Part shown: one piece after another, positions 1 to 8,250 of the stretch
Position numbering within the stretch: the first letter of the stretch is position 1
How the letters are laid out: each line of letters opens with the position of its first letter
Assembly: GCA_016235595.1 (NCBI GenBank)
Contig: JACRJX010000044.1
Coordinates: forward strand, 62,001 to 126,000
Direction: 5' to 3'
DNA length: 64,000 nt
Source of the DNA: Verrucomicrobiota bacterium
GTDB lineage: Bacteria; Verrucomicrobiota; Verrucomicrobiia; CAIQCK01
Notes under the pieces: model-generated
The model's database searches: none
What the model was told of the DNA's origin: nothing
The model's input: the letters and a program-made list of their open reading frames with translations, nothing else
Program-made: the position numbers and the translations under genes

Positions 1-807
1 CGCATTCAGCGGCAGGTAAAGGAAGAACGGCTTGCCCGCTTTAGCATCCGCGGCGCGCGCCGCAATAATCTCCACCGCCTTGCGCGTGAGAGTCGGCAAT
101 ACATCCACATCCTCGAACTTCTCCGCCGCCGGGCCAAGCCGCGACGGCCGCCCCTCCTTGCCATGCATCAGCGGAAACGCCTTCTCCACCGTCGGCACAA
201 CCACCACATGATCGTTCTCGATGAACGTGTAGGGCACCATGTCGAGCGAGGCGCTGATACCAAAATAGTAGTCGAATCCGACGCTATTCGGGCCATTGAT
301 GATCGGCTTGGTGAAGTCCACGTTCCAGACCTGTTCAGGCGTCTCAATGTTGAGTTCGCTTACGTCCTTGCCCTCCTTCTTCACCCAATCCATGCCGAGG
401 TGCCATTTTCCGACGCAGGCAGTGTGATAACCTTGCTTCTTAAGCAATGCGGCCACCGTGAGCCGGCCCGGCTCGATGAGTCGCGGCGAGAGCCCGCCGA
501 GGACGCCGGTTTGAAGCCGCGACCGCCAATTGTAGCGGCCGGTCATAATGCCATAGCGCGTCGGAGAGCAAACCGACGAACTGCTGTGCGCATCGGTAAA
601 GATCATGCCTTGCGACGCCAGTTTATCAGCGTGCGGTGTGGCAATCTTGCCTCGCGGATTGAGGCAATGCACATCGCCGTAGCCGAGGTCGTCGCAGAGG
701 ATATAAACGATGTTTGGCTTCGAAGCGGCAGCAACAGCGGTCGAGGCGGTGAGGAACGCGGCCCAAGTGAGGCACGCGCACAGAATCATGGCGGCTCTTG
801 TCTTCAT
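1..807 (-). CDS. Sulfatase, N-terminal part (cut by window edge)
   Basis: This is a type I sulfatase that hydrolyses sulfate esters, probably on exported or imported polysaccharide. The frame is open from ATG at 807 to base 1, giving 269 residues with the C-terminus outside the window. A signal peptide covers about residues 1-27. The metal-binding stretch CDDLGYGD follows at about residue 38. The CSPTR motif near residue 80 is the C-x-P-x-R site whose cysteine is converted to formylglycine. A GKWHLG motif lies further on. The gene is downstream of, and co-oriented with, the ThuA-domain gene. No formylglycine-generating enzyme with an intact cysteine pair was seen in the window. The family is clear; the substrate cannot be told. 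Confidence 0.93.
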   Translation of the reverse strand, partial: MKTRAAMILCACLTWAAFLTASTAVAAASKPNIVYILCDDLGYGDVHCLNPRGKIATPHADKLASQGMIFTDAHSSSSVCSPTRYGIMTGRYNWRSRLQTGVLGGLSPRLIEPGRLTVAALLKKQGYHTACVGKWHLGMDWVKKEGKDVSELNIETPEQVWNVDFTKPIINGPNSVGFDYYFGISASLDMVPYTFIENDHVVVVPTVEKAFPLMHGKEGRPSRLGPAAEKFEDVDVLPTLTRKAVEIIAARAADAKAGKPFFLYLPLNA

Positions 808-835
808 AGCGGCGGGATTCTGGCAGAAACCCGAG

Positions 836-858
836 TGCGAAGAAACAACTTCTTCGCA
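836..858. other. Perfect 9-bp hairpin between ThuA and sulfatase genes
   Basis: TGCGAAGAA and TTCTTCGCA form a perfect 9-bp stem around a 5-nt loop. It lies in the 109-bp gap between the ThuA gene stop and the sulfatase start. No T-run follows on the minus strand, so it is not a classical intrinsic terminator. It may be an RNA processing or attenuation structure. Confidence 0.4.
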
Positions 859-916
859 TTAGATGAAGCGCCCGTCCAAGACAGCAGTCGGCACGCGAAG
901 CGTGAGGATTCCCGCA

Positions 917-1867
917 CTACGGCTTTGGTGGCGGTTCGCGCTTCACAACTTTATCGGCAGACATCTCTTCCGGCTTCGGCGCTGGCAATGTGACCTTGCC
1001 GGTGGCAGCCCATTCCGTGCCACGCGCCAGCGTCACTTGAAAACCAACGTCCACCATCGAGGCCGGCGCATGGCCGAGCGCATCATGGAAGACACGCCCC
1101 TTGCCATACGCGATCGTCATCAACATCGGTTCGTGCTCGCCAGTGCCGCGTTTGGCAGGATCGGCAAACGCCGTAGCCAGCACCGTCAGATTCTTCGCCG
1201 GGCCACGCAATTTCGAGTAAAGCTCATCAATCGCATGCAGCCAACGTTTTGGCAGCCCCTTGGTAATCGGGTGTTCCGCGTCGCGAATCTCGACAACATA
1301 CTCATGCTGCGGGCCGTGCGTGCCACCGGGACCGGGTGACTCGTCCCGCACGATCTTGCCGTCGCGCCAGCGGATCATCGGGCCAGACTTCTCGTTGCGT
1401 CCGCCCCAGCCGCCAACACCGATCATCTCATTAAACTCCGGCCAGTCGGGAAACGCGTTATCCGCGGCATGGAAGATCACCAGCCCGCCGCCGTTGCGGA
1501 CATACCTCTCAAACGCCACGCGCACCTCGTCAGGCCAGCGATCACCGGCGTAGTTCGCCACGATCACATCGTAGTCACTGAAGTTCGGACGCCATTTTGC
1601 CCAGAGCGCCGCGCTGGTCTTTTCAAACTCCGCCTTCTGGCCCGGCAGCATCCGTTTGGGCGCGCCTGGTGGTGTCGTGGATACATCCACGGCAAACCGC
1701 CCACTTTCCTCCAGAATCCATTTCAAAACAGGTGTCGTAGTGGCCCAACTGTGGTTGTTCTGGCCGTCCACGATGAGCGCCTTGAGTTTTTCTGCCCCCA
1801 GAAGCGACGGGCAGCTAAAAGTGAGAAAAATCAGTCCAGCACTCAGGAAGATTTGCAGGGTTTTCAT
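917..1867 (-). CDS. Secreted ThuA-domain protein
   Basis: This 316-residue protein has a signal peptide at about residues 1-25 followed by one ThuA fold (class I glutamine amidotransferase-like). The start KALIVDGQNNHSW, the central VVIFHAADNAF and GRVFHDALGH near the C-terminus match the family. ThuA-like proteins are common beside sulfatases, sugar oxidoreductases and cytochromes in Verrucomicrobiota and Planctomycetota. They are thought to act in sugar metabolism, but their reaction is not settled. The ATG at 1867 has an AGGA Shine-Dalgarno just upstream. The tail is charged and proline-rich (REPPPKP). The sulfatase gene follows on the same strand. Confidence 0.88.
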   Translation of the reverse strand: MKTLQIFLSAGLIFLTFSCPSLLGAEKLKALIVDGQNNHSWATTTPVLKWILEESGRFAVDVSTTPPGAPKRMLPGQKAEFEKTSAALWAKWRPNFSDYDVIVANYAGDRWPDEVRVAFERYVRNGGGLVIFHAADNAFPDWPEFNEMIGVGGWGGRNEKSGPMIRWRDGKIVRDESPGPGGTHGPQHEYVVEIRDAEHPITKGLPKRWLHAIDELYSKLRGPAKNLTVLATAFADPAKRGTGEHEPMLMTIAYGKGRVFHDALGHAPASMVDVGFQVTLARGTEWAATGKVTLPAPKPEEMSADKVVKREPPPKP

Positions 1868-2063
1868 AGGTCCTTTGCTGGCCCGTCTATTCGCCTATTC
1901 TTCACCGAATTCCAATGTTTTTCTCAACATCAGCGCGACCCGTCAAGAACCAGAACCTGCCCCAATCCACAGAACAAGGAGCACCGGGAGATCACGAAAA
2001 CGGTGGATACAAGGATTCTGCCCGGTTTTTGAGCATTATTTAGGATAGGCGTTGGGAATCCTA

Positions 2064-2091
2064 TTGACTTGGCGGAGTCCTTGGCTAGCAT
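2064..2091 (+). promoter_or_regulatory. Predicted promoter of rpsT
   Basis: TTGACT (2064-2069) and TAGCAT (2086-2091) are separated by 16 bp, about 40 bp before the rpsT start. The -10 box sits inside TTGGCTAGC, a string that recurs upstream of def. This is a pattern match only. Confidence 0.55.
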
Positions 2092-2130
2092 CTGCGGCTT
2101 ACATTTGGAACGTCAGGAGAATTACAAAGT

Positions 2131-2409
2131 ATGGCGAACACAAAATCGGCCACGAAAGCGCTGCGAAGCAGCGGGCGCAAGCGGCTGCAAAACAAGTCGG
2201 TCAAGACCGCACTGCACAGCATGGAGAAACGTTTTCTGAGCCTCATCACCGAGGGCAAGAAAGACGATGCGACCAAGCTGTTTCCAGAGGTAAGCTCGGC
2301 GCTCGACAAGGCCGCCAAGCGAAACGTTATTCACGCCAACCACGCGTCGCGCCAGAAGTCCCGGTTCGCCGCTCGGCTGGCCGCGATGGCCCCGGCCGCC
2401 GCGAAGTAG
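2131..2409 (+). CDS. rpsT: 30S ribosomal protein S20
   Basis: This 92-residue basic protein matches bacterial S20, which binds the 5' domain of 16S rRNA early in assembly of the small subunit. It opens with MANTKSATKALR, contains KSVKTALHSM and HANHASRQKSR, and has the usual length. An AGGAGA Shine-Dalgarno at 2115-2120 supports the ATG at 2131. It is monocistronic, with its own promoter-like sequence upstream and a strong hairpin with T-run just after the stop. It is convergent with the lptE-like gene. Confidence 0.97.
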   Translation: MANTKSATKALRSSGRKRLQNKSVKTALHSMEKRFLSLITEGKKDDATKLFPEVSSALDKAAKRNVIHANHASRQKSRFAARLAAMAPAAAK

Positions 2410-2426
2410 AAATTTCCGCCAAAAGG

Positions 2427-2461
2427 AAAGGCGGTCGGTGATTCATCCCGACCGCCTTTTT
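2427..2461. terminator. Bidirectional intrinsic terminator between rpsT and lptE
   Basis: AAAGGCGGTCGG and CCGACCGCCTTT form a 12-bp stem around a 9-nt loop. A T-run follows on the plus strand and an A-run precedes it, so the hairpin can serve both convergent genes. Confidence 0.9.
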
Positions 2462-2480
2462 CTGTTCTCCCGATCGTTGC

Positions 2481-2984
2481 CTACCAGGCGTCCACGATGC
2501 GGTCGGTGATCCGGCGCGCGAGGTCATCTGCCGCCAGCGGGAATGCCTGCCGTTCGGCTTGCGTCATATCGTCGCCGAAGAAATACTGCGTCTTGCCGAT
2601 GTAGTCGCCTTCGAGAAGCCGCTTGCCCGTGCGATTGTCCGTCAGAATTACGCGAGCCTCGATGATAAGCTGGTATTGCTTCGCGACCAGCGTGTTGTCA
2701 GCCCGGAACAGCAACGGCTCACGCGACCAGGAAATGATTTCGCCTGTAAGCGTGGCATCGGCGGCCTCCTCGGACACAACACGGATGGAACCATCGGTCT
2801 GAATGCGCTTGATGACCGCATCGGTCACCTGCACGGAAATGCGCGGCTGCAAGGTTTTGTTGTGGAAGTTGGGAACGGCGATGGAGTGCACGTTCATCGT
2901 GCTGGTCGGTCCCACCCGATAGGCGCAACCCGCACAGAACACGGCGGTGAGCGCAACGACAATTAAGCGTAGGGCAGTGGTCAT
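2481..2984 (-). CDS. lptE: LptE-like LPS-assembly lipoprotein
   Basis: This 167-residue protein has a lipoprotein signal peptide ending in FCAGC, with the lipidated cysteine at about residue 20. The mature part carries the LptE pattern: IAVPNFHNKT, then RISVQVTDAVIKRI, then alternating strands. LptE plugs the LptD barrel and delivers LPS to the outer leaflet, so this implies a true outer membrane. The ATG overlaps the TGA of the upstream BamD-like gene (ATGA), which suggests translational coupling. Family assignment rests on pattern and neighbourhood, so a more general LptE-superfamily lipoprotein is possible. Confidence 0.85.
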   Translation of the reverse strand: MTTALRLIVVALTAVFCAGCAYRVGPTSTMNVHSIAVPNFHNKTLQPRISVQVTDAVIKRIQTDGSIRVVSEEAADATLTGEIISWSREPLLFRADNTLVAKQYQLIIEARVILTDNRTGKRLLEGDYIGKTQYFFGDDMTQAERQAFPLAADDLARRITDRIVDAW

Positions 2985-3970
2985 TGTTTCTCTTCAGCCT
3001 TTGGACCCGGTTTGAGCGCCGCCAGCCGCCGAAGCACTTCGACGCGCTGCTTGGCCTCTTCGCTGTAGCTGGACTTCGGATGGCGGGCAATCAATTCGTT
3101 GTAATATACCAGCGCGCCGGCGACTTCCTTCTGTTTATCGTAGAAGCGCGCCACCTCGAAGAGGCCGCGCGCCTGGTCCGTCTGCACCTTGCCGATGTGC
3201 TCGCGCGCGATGTCCGCTTTTGAGCCGCCAGGATATTTGGTGCGGTATTCATTGAAGGCATCGACCGCCTTGTTGGCGTAACCCTGGTCATACTCCGCCC
3301 GCGTTGCGGCGCGATAGTACGCCAGGCCGATGTTGAAGTATGCCTCCTCCACCAGCGAGCTACGCGGATACTTCTCGATCAGCTTCTGGTAGGCGACCAC
3401 CGCATCATCAAAACGTTTCTGTTTCTCCCGCGCATAACCAATCGCCATCTGCGCCGATGGGGCAATCTCGCTATACGGAGCGTTTTTGATCACCTTCTCG
3501 TAGATCTCCACGGTGCGATCCATGGACGGGAACGTCTTGATGAAAAGAAACTTCACACGCTCGCCCGCCAGGAATAGATTGCCGATCTTGTACTGGCGCT
3601 GGATGAGTTCGTCGAACTTCTCAAACCCCTGATAACTGTCGGCGACTTTTTGATAGGAAAGAAAAGCCTTGTAGTAATCCCGCTGCTGTTCCTGGCAGTA
3701 GCCAATCCGGAACTGCGCCTCGCCAGCATGGATCGAAGTCGGCCAGCGTTTGAGCAGCATCCGATACGAATCCATCGCATCGCTCCAATTCTGCACTTTC
3801 TCGAACTCCTTACCCTGTTCGAGCTGGTCTTTCGGCGTGACGGCGGCAGTCGCCGACCCCTTGGTTTCCCAACCTTCGCCCGGCCGATAAACGACCGGCG
3901 CTGGACATCTGGCTGGAAAAGCCAACAGCGTCGCCACCACAGCCAACGCGAGAATCCTGAAACGATGCAT
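2981..3970 (-). CDS. bamD: BamD-like TPR outer-membrane assembly protein
   Basis: This 329-residue exported protein has an N-terminal signal peptide and several tetratricopeptide repeats (AMDSYRMLLKRWP, AFLSYQKVADSY, AVVAYQKLIEKYP, ALVYYNELIARHP). The layout matches BamD/YfiO, the TPR lipoprotein of the beta-barrel assembly machine. A cysteine occurs at residue 22 in PARC, but the lipobox is poor, so lipidation is uncertain. The last residues are charged (GPKAEEKQ). It is translationally coupled to the lptE-like gene, so two outer-membrane biogenesis factors are made together. A generic TPR protein of the same family is the main alternative. Confidence 0.8.
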   Translation of the reverse strand: MHRFRILALAVVATLLAFPARCPAPVVYRPGEGWETKGSATAAVTPKDQLEQGKEFEKVQNWSDAMDSYRMLLKRWPTSIHAGEAQFRIGYCQEQQRDYYKAFLSYQKVADSYQGFEKFDELIQRQYKIGNLFLAGERVKFLFIKTFPSMDRTVEIYEKVIKNAPYSEIAPSAQMAIGYAREKQKRFDDAVVAYQKLIEKYPRSSLVEEAYFNIGLAYYRAATRAEYDQGYANKAVDAFNEYRTKYPGGSKADIAREHIGKVQTDQARGLFEVARFYDKQKEVAGALVYYNELIARHPKSSYSEEAKQRVEVLRRLAALKPGPKAEEKQ

Positions 3971-3979
3971 TTGATCGTC

Positions 3980-4009
3980 AGCCTAGCGAACGCCCTACCC
4001 CCCTGTCAA
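3980..4009 (-). promoter_or_regulatory. Predicted promoter of bamD-lptE
   Basis: Read on the minus strand, TTGACA (4009-4004) and TAGGCT (3985-3980) are 18 bp apart. The -10 box ends only about 10 bp before the ATG at 3970, so any transcript would have a leader of only a few bases. Confidence 0.45.
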
Positions 4010-4064
4010 CCCGCCCCGCAGTCCCGAAACTGTTTCCCACCCTGCCGGACTGCAAGCTTTCCGG

Positions 4065-4092
4065 TTGATTTTCCGCCGGCTTTGGCTAGCGT
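4065..4092 (+). promoter_or_regulatory. Predicted promoter of def
   Basis: TTGATT (4065-4070) and TAGCGT (4087-4092) are 16 bp apart, with TTGGCTAGC spanning the -10 exactly as at rpsT. The box ends 7 bp before the def ATG at 4100, which would give a nearly leaderless mRNA. Confidence 0.45.
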
Positions 4093-4099
4093 CAGGTTG

Positions 4100-4708
4100 A
4101 TGATTTTGCCTATCATTAAATACGGTCACCCTGTGTTGCGCCAACGCGGGAAGCGGATTGAGGCGGTAACGCCGGAGATTCGCGCGTTGGCGGACTCCAT
4201 GCTGGAAACGATGCGTGCATCAGCTGGCGTCGGGCTGGCGGCACAACAAGTGGGCCAGCCATTGCTGCTGATGGTTCTGGACGTGCGCGATTCCGAGCGC
4301 CCATCGAGCCTGCAGATAAAGGACACTGAGGTTGACATCGCGGCGCACATGCCGATGGTGTTGATCAATCCCGTCCTCAACGAACCGACCGGCAAAGAAG
4401 TCGGTTACGAGGGCTGCTTGAGCTTCCCAGCCATCTCGGCTGACATCTACCGCGCCGAATCCATCCACGTCAGCGCCATGAATCTGGAAGGCAAACCGCT
4501 GACTTTTCGCTGCACGGGTCTGTTGGCGCGCGTCATCCAACACGAAAATGATCACCTTCACGGCGTGCTATTCGTTGATCGAATGGACTCCGCAACCAAG
4601 GTCAGCCTCGGTGGCGCCCTTAAACGACTCCAGAAAGAAACCCAGGCCGATCTGCCGCCCACGCGCAAGCGCGGCGGCCGCGGCCTTTTGACCTCCCGTC
4701 AGACGTGA
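4100..4708 (+). CDS. def: Peptide deformylase
   Basis: This 202-residue enzyme removes the formyl group from the initiator methionine of new proteins. All three family motifs are present: GVGLAAQQVG (motif 1), EGCLS (motif 2, metal-binding cysteine) and QHENDHLHG (motif 3, HE..H metal and catalytic site). The start is set at ATG 4100 because homology begins at once (MILPIIKYGHPVLRQ). The frame is open further upstream but runs through non-coding sequence. A basic tail (RKRGGRG) extends past the core. It overlaps the next gene by TGATG. Confidence 0.96.
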   Translation: MILPIIKYGHPVLRQRGKRIEAVTPEIRALADSMLETMRASAGVGLAAQQVGQPLLLMVLDVRDSERPSSLQIKDTEVDIAAHMPMVLINPVLNEPTGKEVGYEGCLSFPAISADIYRAESIHVSAMNLEGKPLTFRCTGLLARVIQHENDHLHGVLFVDRMDSATKVSLGGALKRLQKETQADLPPTRKRGGRGLLTSRQT

Positions 4709-5505
4709 TGGATTTCCTTCGCACACTGCTGGGCGTCTGTTCGGGAATGAAGTTCTACCAGTTGGCGCTGGACTGGACACCCGCGAACGCGTTGAAATAT
4801 CTGCTGAAGTTGGCGCTGTTTCTGGCTTTGACCGGCTCGCCGCTCGTCCTCTGGAACGGCTATCGCTGGACCAATGTTGCGCTGGACCAGCTCGAATACT
4901 CCAATGTGTTGCCTGAGTTTTCCATCAAGAAGGGCCGCGTGCATACCACAACGCCGCAACCCTACGTCCGCCTCTTCCGGGACTTCGCCTTCGTTCTCGA
5001 CACGACCAGTGCCAAACCTCAGCCTCCTGCCGGTGCCGTCGCTGGCGTTACGATCACCGCCACCAACTTTTTAATTTGGTCGCAGATCGACCCGAATCCG
5101 GCCCCGTTTGATACCAAGTGGTTCCCTGACGGTCGAGTGGACGTCGCTTACCTTCGCGCGTTGCTGCGTAACTCGCTCTGGGTCAGCGGCATGCTTCTGG
5201 CCATCATGATATTCCTGATTTTTTTCTGCGGCAGCCTGCTGCAAGTGACAATGTTTGGCGGTCTTGCATCGTTTGTCGAACAAGGCATCGAACCCAGTTA
5301 CCGGTTCGATCAGCTATTCAGCTTCGGCACCCTCGCGCTCACCCCGGCGGCCGTTGCTGCTTTGATCTACATGGCCTTTGGCATTGGTTTCGAGAACCTG
5401 TTGTTGGTTTATCTGTTCGTGTTTGCCTTCTATTTCACCGGCAGCACAACCGTCTGTCGCCGCCTGTTGTTGCCGCCCAGCGCAAGGGTGGATGACGATG
5501 AATAG
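4708..5505 (+). CDS. Integral membrane protein, DUF1189-like
   Basis: This 265-residue protein has one transmembrane helix near residues 35-52, an extracytoplasmic domain, and four helices between about 150 and 245. The segment PEFSIKKGRV followed by FVLDTT resembles the DUF1189 family. The function of that family is unknown to me beyond being membrane embedded. Start is ATG 4708, overlapping the def stop (TGATG); a GTG codon at 4705 is an alternative. Coupling to def suggests co-translation but gives no clear role. Confidence 0.75.
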   Translation: MDFLRTLLGVCSGMKFYQLALDWTPANALKYLLKLALFLALTGSPLVLWNGYRWTNVALDQLEYSNVLPEFSIKKGRVHTTTPQPYVRLFRDFAFVLDTTSAKPQPPAGAVAGVTITATNFLIWSQIDPNPAPFDTKWFPDGRVDVAYLRALLRNSLWVSGMLLAIMIFLIFFCGSLLQVTMFGGLASFVEQGIEPSYRFDQLFSFGTLALTPAAVAALIYMAFGIGFENLLLVYLFVFAFYFTGSTTVCRRLLLPPSARVDDDE

Positions 5506-5577
5506 CCGATTACAGCAACCCGCCCCCCAGATTTTTCTGTTGTCAGCGGGCGGCACGGGACACAATTCTGTAACTCG

Positions 5578-6600
5578 ATGAACAGGAAGCTGGCTCACTT
5601 GATGGATCATGCGGTGATCCGTTTCGCAACGTGCATGATGCGAGACGGTCATCAGGACCATCATGAGCATCCGGAAAAGCAAGAAGACTGGCGGTCGTAT
5701 CCGCGCGACCTCGGCTCGTGGGACACCCTGTTTGCGCTGCCTGAGCCAGTGCCGAACCTCCACGACTGTCTCGGCAAACCGCTCCGGATCGGCCCCGTGA
5801 TCCACCGGTCGTTCCAATTCGACAGCCCGCTCCAGTCGCCGTGGACGGTAAACAATCGCGTCAGCGGCAACTACTTCGTCGGCAGAGGCGACGACGCACT
5901 GGAGCGCCCCGTTGTCCTCTTCCTCCACGGCTGGAACGCCAGCATCGCCTACTACATCAATTACTGCCGCACCGGCCATCGCCTCGCGCGACGCGGTGTG
6001 CATTGTGCGCTCGTCAATCTGCCCTACCACGTCCGCCGCAAGCCAAACCGTTGGAATGAATATTTCCTTACGGAGAACATCGCGCACACCGTCCAGGCCG
6101 TGCAGCAAGCGGTGATCGAAGCGCGCATCATCCTGCGGTGGCTGCGATCACACCATCGCGGGCCAGTCGGCGTCTGGGGCATCAGCCTCGGCGGCTGGAT
6201 CGCCAGCATCCTCGCCTGCGTAGAGCGCGAGCTCGACTTTGCCGTGTTGATGACGCCCGCCGTGAGGCTCGACAAACAGGTCTGGGAATTGCCATTCCTG
6301 AAAGCGATGAAGGCGTCGTTTCTCGAACAAGGCGCGACGCAGGAAGACATCGCGCGCATCGCCGCGCCGTTGCTGCCGAAACACCACCAGCCGCTGCTCG
6401 AACGCGACCGCATCCTGCTGATCGAAGCGCTCTATGACCAATTCCTCGGGCCGGAAACAACCGATGAACTCTGGAACGCATGGGGCAAGCCGCGTATCGA
6501 GCGTTACAACCACGGTCACATCAGCATCCTGATGGACGCCGGCGTTCTGCAAACCGCCACGGACTTCATCAAGACAATCCAGCGACGGCCGACGGAGTAA
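5578..6600 (+). CDS. Alpha/beta hydrolase (ABHD18-like)
   Basis: This 340-residue alpha/beta hydrolase has an oxyanion-region FLHGW near residue 117, a nucleophile elbow GISLGG near residue 205 and a candidate catalytic histidine in NHGHISI near residue 319. The long N-terminal region before the core and the order of motifs resemble the DUF2048/ABHD18 group. No signal peptide is seen, so it is probably cytoplasmic. It ends 9 bp before an ABC transporter ATPase and is probably in one transcript with it. Its substrate is unknown; an ester or lipid linked to the exporter is possible. Confidence 0.82.
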   Translation: MNRKLAHLMDHAVIRFATCMMRDGHQDHHEHPEKQEDWRSYPRDLGSWDTLFALPEPVPNLHDCLGKPLRIGPVIHRSFQFDSPLQSPWTVNNRVSGNYFVGRGDDALERPVVLFLHGWNASIAYYINYCRTGHRLARRGVHCALVNLPYHVRRKPNRWNEYFLTENIAHTVQAVQQAVIEARIILRWLRSHHRGPVGVWGISLGGWIASILACVERELDFAVLMTPAVRLDKQVWELPFLKAMKASFLEQGATQEDIARIAAPLLPKHHQPLLERDRILLIEALYDQFLGPETTDELWNAWGKPRIERYNHGHISILMDAGVLQTATDFIKTIQRRPTE

Positions 6601-6609
6601 CAGTGGCGC

Positions 6610-7362
6610 ATGGTCATCGAAGTCCATGATTTGGTGAAGACGTTCAACGGCACGACCGCCGTGGACCGCTTGAGCTTCACCGCGCAACGCGGTGAAATCC
6701 TCGGTCTGCTCGGCCCGAACGGCGCCGGCAAGACCACCGCCATCCAGATGATTCTCGGCATCATTGAGCCGACGGCCGGCAGCATTCGCGTCTTTGACCA
6801 AGACATCACCACCCATCGGCAAGAGATCCTCCAACGCCTCAACTTCTCCAGCGCCTACGTCAGCCTGCCGCAGAACCTCCGCGTCATGGACAATCTCCGC
6901 GTCTTCGCCGGTCTCTACGGAGTCAGCGACTGGCGTCAGAAGGCAATGGAACTGTTGCGGCTCTTCGAAATAGACCGGCTGGCGACGCGCAAGACCGGCC
7001 AGCTCAGCAGCGGCGAGAGCACGCGCCTCCATCTCTGCAAGGCGCTGCTGAATGCCCCGGAGTTGCTGCTGCTTGACGAACCAACCGCGTCGCTCGACCC
7101 CGACATTGCCGACAAGGTCCGTAAACTTCTCCGCCGTATCCAACGCGAGCGCGGCATCACCGTTCTCTACACATCGCATAACATGCGCGAGATTGAGGAA
7201 GTCTGCGACCGGGTCATCTTCCTGCACCACGGCCGCAAGATGGCCGAAGGCCCGCCCCGCGACGTCATCGCTCAGTTTAACCAGCAATCGCTGGAGCAGG
7301 TCTTCATCCGCATCGTCCGCGACGGCGAACTCCAATCTTCCGATCAGAAATCCGCGCAATGA
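6610..7362 (+). CDS. ABC transporter ATP-binding protein (ABC-2 type)
   Basis: This 250-residue ATPase has a Walker A at GPNGAGKTT (about residue 35), the signature LSSGES near residue 135, Walker B LLLLDEP and the H-loop TSHN. The profile fits the DRA/CcmA-type ATPases that drive ABC-2 exporters. It overlaps the permease gene by ATGA, so the two are coupled. The substrate cannot be told from the sequence. Confidence 0.94.
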   Translation: MVIEVHDLVKTFNGTTAVDRLSFTAQRGEILGLLGPNGAGKTTAIQMILGIIEPTAGSIRVFDQDITTHRQEILQRLNFSSAYVSLPQNLRVMDNLRVFAGLYGVSDWRQKAMELLRLFEIDRLATRKTGQLSSGESTRLHLCKALLNAPELLLLDEPTASLDPDIADKVRKLLRRIQRERGITVLYTSHNMREIEEVCDRVIFLHHGRKMAEGPPRDVIAQFNQQSLEQVFIRIVRDGELQSSDQKSAQ

Positions 7363-8156
7363 ACCTTCGTCGCATCACCGCCCTGCTCCTGCGCTACCTG
7401 CTGCTCTACCGGCAGAGTTGGACGCGCATCATGGAGATTTTCTTCTGGCCGGTGATGGACCTGCTCGTGTGGGGATTCCTCACGTCCTATTTGCTTCAGG
7501 TCGGCTCCAGCCGTGTGCCCGCGCTCATCACGTTCCTCATCGGCTCGATGATCTTTTGGGACCTGCTCTATCGCGCCCAACAAAGTGTCACCATCTCCTT
7601 CCTCGAAGATGTCTGGGCGCGCAACCTCCTGAACATCTTCGTCGCTCCCGTCACCATCGGCGAGTTTCTCACCGCCACCTTTGCCCTTGGCGTCATCAAG
7701 GTCCTCATCAACGGCCTCGTGCTGGCGGCGCTGGCGTGGGCGCTCTATGCCTTCAACATCTGCCAGCTCGGCTTCACACTTATCCCGTTTGTCCTGAGTC
7801 TCATGCTGATGGGCTGGGCGATGGGTATGGTTACGGTCGCGCTCATCATGCGCTGGGGTCACGCGGCCGAGGCGCTCGCCTGGGGCATCCCGTTTCTGGT
7901 CCAACCACTCTCCGCCGTCTTCTATCCAGTGAGCATCCTGCCCGCGTGGCTCCAGCCAGTCGCATGGGCCTTGCCATCCACCTACGTTTTCGAGGGCATG
8001 CGCCAGGTCCTCGCGACCGGGCTGGCGCCGTGGCATATGTTCTGGTGGTCGCTTGGATTGAACGTCGTCTATCTCACCGCCTCCGGCGTTTTCTTTCGCC
8101 ATATCTTCAGTGTCGTTCGCAAGAAAGGATTGCTCGGAAAACTCGGCACGGAATGA
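7359..8156 (+). CDS. ABC-2 type transporter permease
   Basis: This 265-residue polytopic membrane protein has about six transmembrane helices and the ABC-2 pattern, including the late segment PLSAVFYPVSILPAWLQ before the last helices. It partners the ATPase encoded immediately upstream (4-bp overlap). The pair probably exports a lipid, polysaccharide or drug-like compound. The hydrolase gene upstream may share the transcript. Confidence 0.92.
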   Translation: MNLRRITALLLRYLLLYRQSWTRIMEIFFWPVMDLLVWGFLTSYLLQVGSSRVPALITFLIGSMIFWDLLYRAQQSVTISFLEDVWARNLLNIFVAPVTIGEFLTATFALGVIKVLINGLVLAALAWALYAFNICQLGFTLIPFVLSLMLMGWAMGMVTVALIMRWGHAAEALAWGIPFLVQPLSAVFYPVSILPAWLQPVAWALPSTYVFEGMRQVLATGLAPWHMFWWSLGLNVVYLTASGVFFRHIFSVVRKKGLLGKLGTE

Positions 8157-8174
8157 AGTCGCGCTGCGCTGTAC

Positions 8175-8234
8175 CGGTGGTTTCTGACCGCCGCACAACC
8201 CTGACATGACAAACTCGGTGGCCAGAGACCGCCG
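8175..8234. repeat. Two copies of a 19-bp palindromic repeat
   Basis: CGGTGGTTTCTGACCGCCG (8175-8193) and CGGTGGCCAGAGACCGCCG (8216-8234) share both arms (CGGTGG and ACCGCCG) but differ in the loop. They are 41 bp apart in the 94-bp gap between the permease and the cupin. Conserved arms with a changed loop suggest a REP-like dispersed element. Confidence 0.6.
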
Positions 8235-8250
8235 CTACAGGACTTGAACC

